Assembly (NCBI RefSeq): GCF_927312905.1
Contig: NZ_CAKMHQ010000022.1
Coordinates: 1-64,000 of the forward strand
Source of the DNA: Candidatus Nitrotoga sp. 1052
GTDB taxonomy: Bacteria; Pseudomonadota; Gammaproteobacteria; Burkholderiales; Gallionellaceae
Direction of reading: 5' to 3'
DNA length: 64,000 nt
Each line of letters starts with the position of its first letter. Position 1 is the first letter of the stretch. Shown here piece by piece: positions 26,383-34,480 of the stretch. A model generated the notes under the pieces. It had not been told where the DNA came from. It ran no database searches and saw nothing but the letters and a program-made list of their open reading frames with translations. The translations under genes were made by a program, and so were the position numbers.

Positions 26383-29352
26383 TCAACGATGATCAACAAG
26401 CTTAAGGGCTACGTCACTTATCTTGACACCCGCTTTTTGCTGCGCAGCAGGCAGCTGCCACTGCAGCGTCAAGCGCGACATCTGCCGTTTTTGAAACGCG
26501 GGGAAAAGGCAACGTGCCCTGTTTTGCCCGATTGACTGGAGTAAGCAGGACAACTTTTCGCCATTCTCCAGTAATAACACGGCTGATGCTTTGGTTTGCT
26601 GCGGCCAGCTCCCGGTTACGACAAGTTCAGTCGGCGCCGTCAGATAGCGCATTTCCCACTGCGGTGAAACCAGACCAATGTGCTCAGCTTCACCGGTCAG
26701 GTGCAACTCTCCATAACCGCTTGTCAGATGTGTTTCTGCTGCCGGGGTCCAGCCATCATTGCTTTTCACCAAAGCATTGCCAAACGGATAAAACAGGCTG
26801 CCGACCGGCCACGCTTGCATTGCGCGCAGCCACCAGACGAACTGGTACTCATAGGCCGAACCTTCCATCACATCGTAGGCCTTGAAATTATTCGGGTGCA
26901 CCATGCGGTCACCCACGTAACTGCCCCACATCGGTGACAGGAAATGCGCACCGCCGTTTATTAGCGCCTGCATGGTGGCATAGGATTCATTGTGATCCGG
27001 CAATTTTTCTGGAAACGCAATCGTAGCGGGATGGAATTCCACCACGCCCCATGCAGGATCGGTGCGCCGGATGTTGTCGATCAGGCTGCTACCGCTACGC
27101 GGCTTGCCTTCGTTGCGGCTGCCTGGGCCATACAAAATCACGCCCAAATGGCCTTGGCGTGGCTTGGCACCTTCTATCGACACCCCAGCCTGGTCGTTCC
27201 AGCCATTGGCATGATCGGTGATACTTACTGCGACATCCGCCTGGATAAAGGTTTGGCTGGTATAGATACGCGCTGGCGGCAAGCCTGCCTCTACTGCCCA
27301 GGTAGCGAGGTCGTCATAATGGCGCGCCACTAGATGACGCCTGAATTGCGTCCATAATTGCTGCCATTGATCGTCGTAATCGATGGATTTGCGTGGTGGT
27401 TCAATGGCGCTAACTTCCTTCCAGGATCGCTTGCCGAGACGGTTTGCGTCGGCCAGAGTCAACCCGGGTTCATGTCGGGAGAAGGCTAATTCGCCATCAT
27501 TTGCGTACGGGCCGAGGTGGAACAGCCATTCGCGGTATTGGCGCAATGTGTCCGGATTGTAGTCGTACCACTGGGTCTGGTAGAACCACGGATTGATGTA
27601 CTCATCCGGGTCGAGGTTGATCATCACATAACTTGCGGGATGCGTCTGATTGAATTTGACAATTTCGCGCACGGCGGCTTGCAGGTTACGCTTCTTGTAA
27701 TCAAGAAAGCGGCGGTTGTAGCGGTTCAGGCTCATCATGCGTGCCAATTCTGGACTGTCGGTGGCACCGGCCAAATTTTTCAGGGCGTCGTCTGGCTCAG
27801 ACTTGTCGAACTGGTTCCATTGCACGGCGCGCTCGTCTTGCTCCAGCATATCGACAATATCCAGATCCGGCGCGGCGAACTTGGAATCGGCCCAGACGCC
27901 GCCATCCAGTGTGATCATCGACGGTGCGCGGAAACCTAGCGCAGTCTCGAGTAACTCACTCAAGGATTCACCGCTCATACCCTTGCCGTTGCGACTGCGC
28001 AAGCGCTCAGGAAAATTGGGGTCAAATATATAATCGGCCTGCTCACCTTTGGTGGTACGCATATATTCAACACGCCCGCGGAAACCGATTTCAACACAGC
28101 CGCCTTGTGCCATGTCGCGTAATTCCTGCAACTGGCGAAAGTTACTGCGAAAATCCACCGCCCCGCCGGGATAAAATACTCGCAACTTCTCGCCAGAACA
28201 GGTTTGTCTTGCGGTTGGGTTTTTATCGAGCACCAGCGGCCCGGGCAATACAGCAATATTGCCCGCATTGTCCTCCACCCGCACCTGTAATCGCTGCAAG
28301 CCGGACGGTATCACGGCGAATGGCACATTCATACCGTACAGATCGCCTTCCTTCAGCGGCGCATCGCCCGCCTTGTCGCGGTTAAAGCGGGGGTCTGAAA
28401 AAGCCGATAGCAACTGCTCTTTTTTTGTCAGCGTCATCTTTCCAAGGGGCGTGCCGGTTTCAGTTTCCACATCTGCAGACCGGATGCCTTGCTCATCGGC
28501 CAGCCAAGCGCGCAGCTCTATTGCGGCTGGCGACATCATTTTGTCATGTTGCGCCAATATCTTGCCAAACGGCAGGTCGTTGATCACCTGCGGCCCGACG
28601 ATTTCGCTGTTATGTCCTTTGCCATCTTCGAACAGAATTCTCAGGTGATAGCGACCGCGCGGCAACTTATGTATTGGCAGCACCCCCTCGAAACCGCTGG
28701 TTGCTGCCTGCGGCCAAGCTGGAAACACCTTGGCAACGTCATCCCGCTTATTGCTGGCTGACAACACCAACATTTCTTTATCCTGCGCCAATACCCGTAT
28801 TTTCACCGGCACCTTCCCCGCCACCGCCCAGCCGCTAATCAAATTGCGGCCATCCGCCTTGATCGGCTCGGTTACGTCTAACACCCCAAATGGCTTTGAA
28901 AAATCAACTGGCACCCGGCCGGCGTTAAATACCTTGCCGACACCGTTTGCCGCGCGCACTTCCAGCGCTGCGGTATGCGGTGGAATAACGCCGCGCGAAA
29001 ATGCAAAGGTATATCCGGAAACAGGCGGGAATTTGCATTGCGGAAGGGCTGAAGTCACATCTGTTCTGACGACGCTCGGCTTGGCACTGGCGAGCAATTT
29101 GCCGTTCGCCCACATCTCGACACGGCTTATTCCATCAGCATCGGCTGCCCAGCCCTCTATATAAATGCTGGCTTGGCCGGTCGAATCGACTAGTTTTGGC
29201 GTATCAACCGCGCCGCGTGCTTCGCAGACTGGCGGTGCCATTTCAATTTTTATTTGCGGCCAAACAAGACTGGCGGCACCTCCGCCAATTGCGATAACTG
29301 ATAAAGTTACAACTACCGTTAGTAGCAATTTTTTATTAAGGTGGCTAATCAT
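26383..29352 (-). CDS. Membrane-anchored multidomain protein, glycosidase-like
   Basis: 989 residues. One N-terminal membrane anchor or uncleaved signal (8-30) is followed by three Ig-like beta modules (about 45-155, 160-260 and 265-375; note IEGWAADADG, ISGWAVAGK and LRAWLADEQG). A large C-terminal region (385-860) has features of a (beta/alpha)8 glycoside hydrolase: TLDGGVWADS and the acidic NLDPDEYINPWF (579-590), where Asp583/Glu584 are candidate catalytic acids. A further beta region ends the protein. I cannot place it in a numbered family. It is convergent with the methyltransferase gene and next to the glycosylation cluster, consistent with trimming an envelope or extracellular glycan. 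Confidence 0.6.
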   Translation of the reverse strand: MISHLNKKLLLTVVVTLSVIAIGGGAASLVWPQIKIEMAPPVCEARGAVDTPKLVDSTGQASIYIEGWAADADGISRVEMWANGKLLASAKPSVVRTDVTSALPQCKFPPVSGYTFAFSRGVIPPHTAALEVRAANGVGKVFNAGRVPVDFSKPFGVLDVTEPIKADGRNLISGWAVAGKVPVKIRVLAQDKEMLVLSASNKRDDVAKVFPAWPQAATSGFEGVLPIHKLPRGRYHLRILFEDGKGHNSEIVGPQVINDLPFGKILAQHDKMMSPAAIELRAWLADEQGIRSADVETETGTPLGKMTLTKKEQLLSAFSDPRFNRDKAGDAPLKEGDLYGMNVPFAVIPSGLQRLQVRVEDNAGNIAVLPGPLVLDKNPTARQTCSGEKLRVFYPGGAVDFRSNFRQLQELRDMAQGGCVEIGFRGRVEYMRTTKGEQADYIFDPNFPERLRSRNGKGMSGESLSELLETALGFRAPSMITLDGGVWADSKFAAPDLDIVDMLEQDERAVQWNQFDKSEPDDALKNLAGATDSPELARMMSLNRYNRRFLDYKKRNLQAAVREIVKFNQTHPASYVMINLDPDEYINPWFYQTQWYDYNPDTLRQYREWLFHLGPYANDGELAFSRHEPGLTLADANRLGKRSWKEVSAIEPPRKSIDYDDQWQQLWTQFRRHLVARHYDDLATWAVEAGLPPARIYTSQTFIQADVAVSITDHANGWNDQAGVSIEGAKPRQGHLGVILYGPGSRNEGKPRSGSSLIDNIRRTDPAWGVVEFHPATIAFPEKLPDHNESYATMQALINGGAHFLSPMWGSYVGDRMVHPNNFKAYDVMEGSAYEYQFVWWLRAMQAWPVGSLFYPFGNALVKSNDGWTPAAETHLTSGYGELHLTGEAEHIGLVSPQWEMRYLTAPTELVVTGSWPQQTKASAVLLLENGEKLSCLLQSIGQNRARCLFPAFQKRQMSRLTLQWQLPAAQQKAGVKISDVALKLVDHR

Positions 29353-29782
29353 TACATTGCTTTTATTAGTGGTATGGCTTCTGAAGGGGCACTGGAACGG
29401 ATATTCTGTGACGGATATTGAGGAAAGTACATTCCAAAAATTAACAGCGAGTGACGGGGATAGCCAAGATACAAGTTGCAGCTAATGAAATAATACCATT
29501 TACGGTTCGTAAATGATGTTTGTACGAGATTAGCGATTAGGGCAGCACTCCATAGGTAATTAATAGCGCGAGCCAAGTCCCAAGTACAAAGCGCAGCATG
29601 ATGCTGCTTGAAGTTAAATTATCCATTGAGACCGAGTCCATTAAAAGTAATGGAGTTCCTAATGGTATAAACTAATGGCTTCGAAGGTTTATTCGCCGCC
29701 AATAAGGTCGTGAGTTTAACAAGTTTGGGGCGGGCGGCAGATAAACGCTATTCATTAGGCGAACCCGCGAGGAGTCAAAAAG
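29353..29782. other. Intergenic region
   Basis: 430 nt, AT-rich, between the divergent 989-aa gene (minus) and the 122-aa gene (plus). A short inverted repeat, TTTACG...CGTAAA near 29498-29510, is visible. No RNA gene or open frame of note is recognised. Confidence 0.5.
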
Positions 29783-30151
29783 TTGAGCAAGAAAATATTC
29801 CGTTCGATTACTGAGCCCGTTCGTAAAGGCCTTTCTTGGGAGAAGTGCTGGAAGGCTGAAGATCAAGGTTCAATCCGGAGTTGGGAAACCGGGCGTGAAC
29901 TGAGAATATCAAAGCCGGAACTTGCTGCTCGCGCCGAACGTGGCGAATTACCAGCTTTGGATTGGAAAGGCGGACTAGATAAGCCAATCAAAGGCGAAAA
30001 GTGGGGTACGTATTTATACCTGGCTCAGCTGCAAGGTCTGAAAGACGAAGATCTCAATATTGACCTTGCAGTAGACGTCAAACTGGTCTGTGCTAGTACA
30101 GGTGTACAAGTGACATACACCAGTGATATCTCTAAGTATGGCGGTGCATAA
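29783..30151 (+). CDS. Hypothetical protein coupled to exonuclease-BRCT gene
   Basis: 122 residues, not recognised. Starts at TTG 29783 behind a strong GAGGAG (about 29769), which decides the start. Charged, with no signal peptide or membrane segment. It begins with a basic helix (KKIFRSITEPVRKGLSWEKCW) and ends with a beta-rich part (IDLAVDVKLVCASTGVQVTY). Its stop TAA is followed immediately by the ATG of the next gene, so the two are translationally coupled and probably act together. Possibly a partner or regulator of the nuclease; that is inference. Confidence 0.6.
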   Translation: MSKKIFRSITEPVRKGLSWEKCWKAEDQGSIRSWETGRELRISKPELAARAERGELPALDWKGGLDKPIKGEKWGTYLYLAQLQGLKDEDLNIDLAVDVKLVCASTGVQVTYTSDISKYGGA

Positions 30152-31042
30152 ATGCAGGATATTGAGAATATAAGTTTTGTTGCGCTCGATGTAGAAACAG
30201 CTAACGCAAATATGGCTTCCATATGCCAAATTGGTCTTGTCGAGTACGTTGATGGGCGTTTAGTACACGAATGGAAGTCATACATTGATCCTGATGACTA
30301 TTTTGATGGTTTGAATATATCCATCCATGGGATCACAGAAGAAACCGTTGATGGGTCACCTACATTATTGGATTTAAGCGACAAAATACTCTCAATACTT
30401 GATGGGAAAGTTGCAGTTTGTCATACCCATTTCGACAGAGTAGCAATTAGCCAAGCTTGTCGAAGATACGAGATTGCCGTCCCAAATTGTAGTTGGCTAG
30501 ATTCCGCAAGAGTTGCTCGTAGAACGTGGATTGATTGCGCTTGGAAAGGATATGGTCTTTCGCCTGTTTCAAAGATGCTGGGTTTTCAGTTCAAACATCA
30601 TGATGCTCTTGAAGATGCCAAAGCATCTGCTCATATTCTTATCAGGGCATGTAAAGAGAAGGGTCTTGATATCGATGGTTGGTTGTCGAGAGTAAGAGGC
30701 CCAATAATTCCCGGGGTCGGAGGCAGTACTGGAATAAGACGAGGGGGAAATCCAGATGGCGAGCTTGCTGGAGAAGTTCTGGTCTTTACTGGTGCTCTCC
30801 AAATATGCCGGCAAGAGGCCGCCAACTTTGCAGCATCAGTCGGTTGCCAAGTCGCACCATCAGTTACTCAGAAAACAACCATCCTTGTAGTTGGGGATCA
30901 AGATATTAGCAAGCTTGCAGGTCATGACAAGAGTGCCAAGCATAGAAAGGCAGCGGAACTAATTGCTCAAGGTGCTCCAATAAGAATTATCGGGGAAAGC
31001 GATTTCAAGGAACTAGTAAGGCTTACACAGGAATATGCCTAA
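30152..31042 (+). CDS. DEDD-family 3'-5' exonuclease with C-terminal BRCT domain
   Basis: 296 residues. The N-terminal RNase T/DNA polymerase III epsilon-like domain (about 8-175) has ExoI LDVET (Asp13, Glu15), ExoII HTHFDRVAI and ExoIII HHDALEDAK, giving a complete DEDDh set. A BRCT domain (about 205-296) follows with GEVLVFTGAL, GCQVAPSVTQKTTILVVGD and a KHRKAAELI helix, as in the C-terminus of NAD-dependent ligase. Proteins of this architecture are usually annotated only as 'exonuclease' and a role in DNA repair is inferred. It starts with zero spacing after the 122-aa gene. Confidence 0.88.
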   Translation: MQDIENISFVALDVETANANMASICQIGLVEYVDGRLVHEWKSYIDPDDYFDGLNISIHGITEETVDGSPTLLDLSDKILSILDGKVAVCHTHFDRVAISQACRRYEIAVPNCSWLDSARVARRTWIDCAWKGYGLSPVSKMLGFQFKHHDALEDAKASAHILIRACKEKGLDIDGWLSRVRGPIIPGVGGSTGIRRGGNPDGELAGEVLVFTGALQICRQEAANFAASVGCQVAPSVTQKTTILVVGDQDISKLAGHDKSAKHRKAAELIAQGAPIRIIGESDFKELVRLTQEYA

Positions 31043-31090
31043 CAAACCGCTCCTGAGTGACCAAAACATCCTGTCCTCGCTTTGGAAAAA

Positions 31091-31115
31091 GGGGACGCTA
31101 CACTTTTATTTCATT
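31091..31115. repeat. Short GGGGRCGCTAC repeat, copy 2
   Basis: GGGGACGCTACACTTTTATT between two converging genes, similar to the sequence at 15366. Probably a trace of a small mobile element; not a terminator by itself. Confidence 0.35.
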
Positions 31116-31158
31116 AGCCCAGAAAAGTCCATGTCACAGCCAACGGCCAAGTTCATGC

Positions 31159-32574
31159 TTAGTTTCCAGAAAGTGAATCCAGCAGGGCCTTGAAATCAGG
31201 AGACTGATCCAGCAACTGTGGGCCAATGTCGACAAGGTCTTTCACTTGATCGCGCGACAAGGAAAAACTGGTCGGCAGGCCAAGAAAGTAGTTGCGCCGC
31301 CCGGAATCTGGAATCGCCTCGAAATTCACCTCAATCACGTAGGGGTCGATGGTCTTTGCCAATTGTGGCAAGCGCTGACCCATGCATTTATCCAGCATTT
31401 TCTGACAGGCTGTTATCACCATTTGCGTTTGCTTGCGCGCAGCCGCAAGATCACGCATGAATTCGATGGTCTCGAAGCTGTAGTTGTCTAACGCGATAGT
31501 TGCGGTCTTGAAGGCCACCGTGCCGAGACTGGGAGGACTCTTGGAGCGGCTGAGGTCACCTTGGTCGTCGGTGCGCGCATTGACGACCAAGAAGACCAAT
31601 TTCTCGATTTTTCCCTCACTTATCAAGCTTCGAATAAAGCCACTGGTCCGCAAAAACGCATCTTCAAGCGGACGTAGCCCGATGTTGTCCGCCAACCCCC
31701 CGTCCATGAGATGCACATAAGGGCGCGCCTCCTTATCGAGATAGGCCAGCTGGTTGAGTGCCCACTGATAACGACGGCGGTTGACATAGAAATCTTCTAT
31801 TCCAAGTTTGACATCCGTTGGCACAACGTAATTCTCAGGGCTTGCGTAATTCTTCAGGCTCAATGGGCTCAGCAAAAAGGGAAATGCCGATGAGGCGGTA
31901 ACCGCCCTGGAAATAGGATAAGTCGCCAGATCAGAGCCAAGAAAGTCAAACTGGGCCTGAGTGAATTGGAATCCGTCACCATTGGCCAAGTTGGTGGAGT
32001 TGATGATTACAAAAGGTCGTTTCTTAAGGCCAGCCAGATCCTTGAAAGTCTTGCCTTCGAACAACACCTCATCGTAAAGCTCCGCTGCCAGGTCGATGCG
32101 ACTGAAGTTGGGCGAAGCCAAGCGCAACCAGTTGGTTGGAGCCAGCGCTTTGCCAAGCAACTCCCCTTGCACATTTCGCTCAAGAAAACGCGATCTGAAG
32201 TCGGAGAAAATCCGCTCTCCGAAGAGGCCATAATAGGCCGCGGTGAACGAGCCACCGGAGACCGAAGAAATGCAATCAACCTCATCCAACAGGCTTTTAG
32301 TTACTCCTTCCCAGACAATCTTGGTGTCGCGCAGTTTTTCCATTACCCCATAGGAAAATGCCGCAGCGCGGGTGCCGCCGCCGGAAAAAACCAGGCAGAC
32401 GAACAGTGAGTTCGTATTGGGAGGGATGGGATCCTGAACAAATTGGTAGCCACTATCCTGTTGAAAGGTTGCAAGTGGAGTGTTGACGGGATAGTGCGCG
32501 CACCCGGACGCCGCCAAGACCAGCAAGAGTGCCAGAACGGCCATGGCCATGGCCCGGCAGCTATACGGGATCAA
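31159..32574 (-). CDS. Patatin-like phospholipase lipoprotein
   Basis: 471 residues. Signal peptide with lipobox AASGC (Cys25). Patatin domain from about 55: oxyanion loop SGGGTRA (64-70), nucleophile in SVSGGS (Ser106) and the dyad Asp in LMDGGLADN. All catalytic elements are present, so it is predicted to hydrolyse lipid acyl esters at the outer membrane or in the periplasm. The start overlaps the end of the small upstream gene by 14 nt, indicating coupling. It is last in the minus-strand redox cluster. The lipoprotein plus hydrolase arrangement near RoxA-like cytochromes could indicate processing of a hydrophobic substrate; that is speculation. Confidence 0.88.
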   Translation of the reverse strand: MIPYSCRAMAMAVLALLLVLAASGCAHYPVNTPLATFQQDSGYQFVQDPIPPNTNSLFVCLVFSGGGTRAAAFSYGVMEKLRDTKIVWEGVTKSLLDEVDCISSVSGGSFTAAYYGLFGERIFSDFRSRFLERNVQGELLGKALAPTNWLRLASPNFSRIDLAAELYDEVLFEGKTFKDLAGLKKRPFVIINSTNLANGDGFQFTQAQFDFLGSDLATYPISRAVTASSAFPFLLSPLSLKNYASPENYVVPTDVKLGIEDFYVNRRRYQWALNQLAYLDKEARPYVHLMDGGLADNIGLRPLEDAFLRTSGFIRSLISEGKIEKLVFLVVNARTDDQGDLSRSKSPPSLGTVAFKTATIALDNYSFETIEFMRDLAAARKQTQMVITACQKMLDKCMGQRLPQLAKTIDPYVIEVNFEAIPDSGRRNYFLGLPTSFSLSRDQVKDLVDIGPQLLDQSPDFKALLDSLSGN

Positions 32575-32773
32575 AGGTCACCTCCATCGGCGTAAGCGGC
32601 GAAGTGTCGCGTAAGACAATCTTTATTGATGGAGGGGTGAAATTGCACGGTGGGCCCAGCGCTACAATGTGAGCCCCCGCTTCGAGTTCGATGATCTCCT
32701 CGGTTCGTCCAGAAAAAATGTCATCGACCACCACTCGCCGAGAGCGTGAAAAATGTACCAGCAGATATTCCAT
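32561..32773 (-). CDS. Small hypothetical protein
   Basis: 70 residues from the ATG at 32773, which lies behind AAGGAGA; the frame extends to 32806 without an equivalent site. No signal peptide. Begins MEYLLVHFSRSRRVVVDD and is predicted to be mostly beta strand, with a PEGA-like or sheath-like look but no certain match. It overlaps the patatin gene and follows the 485-aa cytochrome gene by 75 nt. Function unknown. Confidence 0.6.
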   Translation of the reverse strand: MEYLLVHFSRSRRVVVDDIFSGRTEEIIELEAGAHIVALGPPCNFTPPSIKIVLRDTSPLTPMEVTFDPV

Positions 32774-32847
32774 AGCATTCTCCTTGAGATTTGAAAAAGT
32801 CCGCATTTGCCTCTGTTGTTATTGTCGTTATTAGGGCAATACGTTCC

Positions 32848-34305
32848 TTACAAGGTCCTCAGATATTCTATTAGTGCATGCTTGTCCTCTTCCGGCAGCC
32901 CGGTGCCGAAATCGTGGCCCATGTTGCCGTTGCCACGCAGGGTGGTGTCGTATTTCGTACCCGCCCTTTCTGCTTCTGGGCCTTGCGAAATGAAGCCCAT
33001 CTTGGCGGGATCATAAACATCATAGCCACGCCAAAATGCCTGCGGTCGCTGGCTGGGTGGTTTTAACAGATCCCTGAGTGAGGGGATGGAGCCGTTGTGA
33101 AGATAAGGCGCGCGCAGCCAGATGCCATCGAGGAACTGGGCGACGTAACCGATCAACGGTTCTTCCACCAGGCCTTTGCGTTCAAGCCCCATGTCTCTGA
33201 CAACTTTATTTGCTTCGATGGCAGCCTGTTGGTTCCAGGTGTCCATGCGTCCGCGGTCGGTGCCAATTTCTGCAAGGGGAATGCGCGTTCCGGTGCGGGC
33301 GGAAGCATGGCATTGCATGCAGTTTGCATCAAACACCGGCTTGCCCTTAGCGGCCAGGGCTTGGTCTATGGTGAAGGGATATTTCGGTGCGGGCGTGTTG
33401 CCGAGATAGTCGAGCAACCAGTCGATCTGTTTCAAAAAATCATTTTTGTCATGCGGTGCCGCACCCAGCAAGCCCAGAGCGGAATCCATGACGACCGAAC
33501 GCGGGTCATGGGAATCACCAGCAAAGTTCATGCGATGGCCCAACTCAGGTTTGTATTTTTTCAGATTCCATACCGAAGGCATGTCGGTGGGCCCAAACGT
33601 GTCATCCATTTTCCAGCGGATCATGAAATACTTGGTCAGGTTCATCGCATCATCGCGCCCTCTTCCCCATTCAGGAAAGTCATGACGATAGATCCACTGG
33701 AATTGCCCTTCGCGCTCCAGCAGCCTTTTTTTAGTGATAGGGATAATGAGGAAGCGGTAAGCCATGCGGTCGATCCAGTCGAGCTTGGCGGCGCCGTTAA
33801 TCTCGGACATCAAATTGTCGGCATTAAAACGCGGGTCTTTCGCACAGTCGACCAGGAAGCGGAAGAAGGCTTCCAGATCAAGCGTGTGGTTGGGGCCAGT
33901 GGCGATGAGAACAGGATTCTCGTTATGCGCTTTGCGGTAACTTGCCACATGACAGGCGGCGCAGTTGTTGGCCACGCGATCAAAACCGATACGGCGTTTG
34001 GTGAAGCCGATGGGTAGCTCTTTTCCCTGCTCCCAGTTCACGCCAAAGGCGGCAAGGCCACCCGGCTTCGGCAATTTTTCCGGAAACATGCGCGGCAGCA
34101 CATAGAAAATCCAGTAGGGAATGCCGGCATCGAATTCAGCGCCGATGGAGCCGTATTTGAAGCGTTCCTCCGCGCTGGAGAACGACGGTTGGCCGTAATC
34201 GCGGAAGAAACGATCCCAGCCGACATAGCCAAGAACCGCGACCATGATGAGGGCAACAATGCCGAGTGGGATCAGCCAGCGAGAGCATTTGCAGAGTTTG
34301 GCCAT
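32848..34305 (-). CDS. Di-heme cytochrome c, RoxA-like family (1)
   Basis: 485 residues with an N-terminal membrane anchor (about 11-30). Heme c motifs CAACH at 115-119 and CMQCH at 329-333. The C-terminal part contains WLRAPYLHNGSIPSL and ends GHDFGTGLPEEDKHALIEYL, which recur in the neighbouring cytochromes and are typical of the di-heme family that includes the rubber oxygenase RoxA and di-heme peroxidase relatives. Exported, heme added in the periplasm. Whether it is an oxygenase, peroxidase or electron carrier cannot be decided. A strong AAGGAGA ribosome site lies before the ATG at 34305. Confidence 0.85.
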   Translation of the reverse strand: MAKLCKCSRWLIPLGIVALIMVAVLGYVGWDRFFRDYGQPSFSSAEERFKYGSIGAEFDAGIPYWIFYVLPRMFPEKLPKPGGLAAFGVNWEQGKELPIGFTKRRIGFDRVANNCAACHVASYRKAHNENPVLIATGPNHTLDLEAFFRFLVDCAKDPRFNADNLMSEINGAAKLDWIDRMAYRFLIIPITKKRLLEREGQFQWIYRHDFPEWGRGRDDAMNLTKYFMIRWKMDDTFGPTDMPSVWNLKKYKPELGHRMNFAGDSHDPRSVVMDSALGLLGAAPHDKNDFLKQIDWLLDYLGNTPAPKYPFTIDQALAAKGKPVFDANCMQCHASARTGTRIPLAEIGTDRGRMDTWNQQAAIEANKVVRDMGLERKGLVEEPLIGYVAQFLDGIWLRAPYLHNGSIPSLRDLLKPPSQRPQAFWRGYDVYDPAKMGFISQGPEAERAGTKYDTTLRGNGNMGHDFGTGLPEEDKHALIEYLRTL

Positions 34306-34364
34306 GATATTTCTCCTTCCTTATTGATCTTTTTGTTCATGCACATTCCTTCCCTTACCATCAG

Positions 34365-34417
34365 TCCCTCTCCCTGTGGGTGAGGGAAGCAAAGCCCTTC
34401 TCTCTGTGGGAGAAGGG
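34365..34417. repeat. Two adjacent hairpins of a dispersed CCCTCTCCC-type repeat
   Basis: TCCCTC/GAGGGA hairpin (34365-34387, with inner CCC/GGG) and CCCTTCTC/GAGAAGGG (34395-34417), both with a TGTGG-like loop. Similar tags are widespread in intergenic DNA of proteobacteria. Located in the 175-nt gap between two paralogous cytochrome genes, so it might also act as a processing or attenuation site. Confidence 0.5.
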
Positions 34418-34480
34418 TGGGGATGAGGGAAATGACCTTGAATGGAAATTCTGCCATGTGTTTTGGAGTACTCAATTAAG

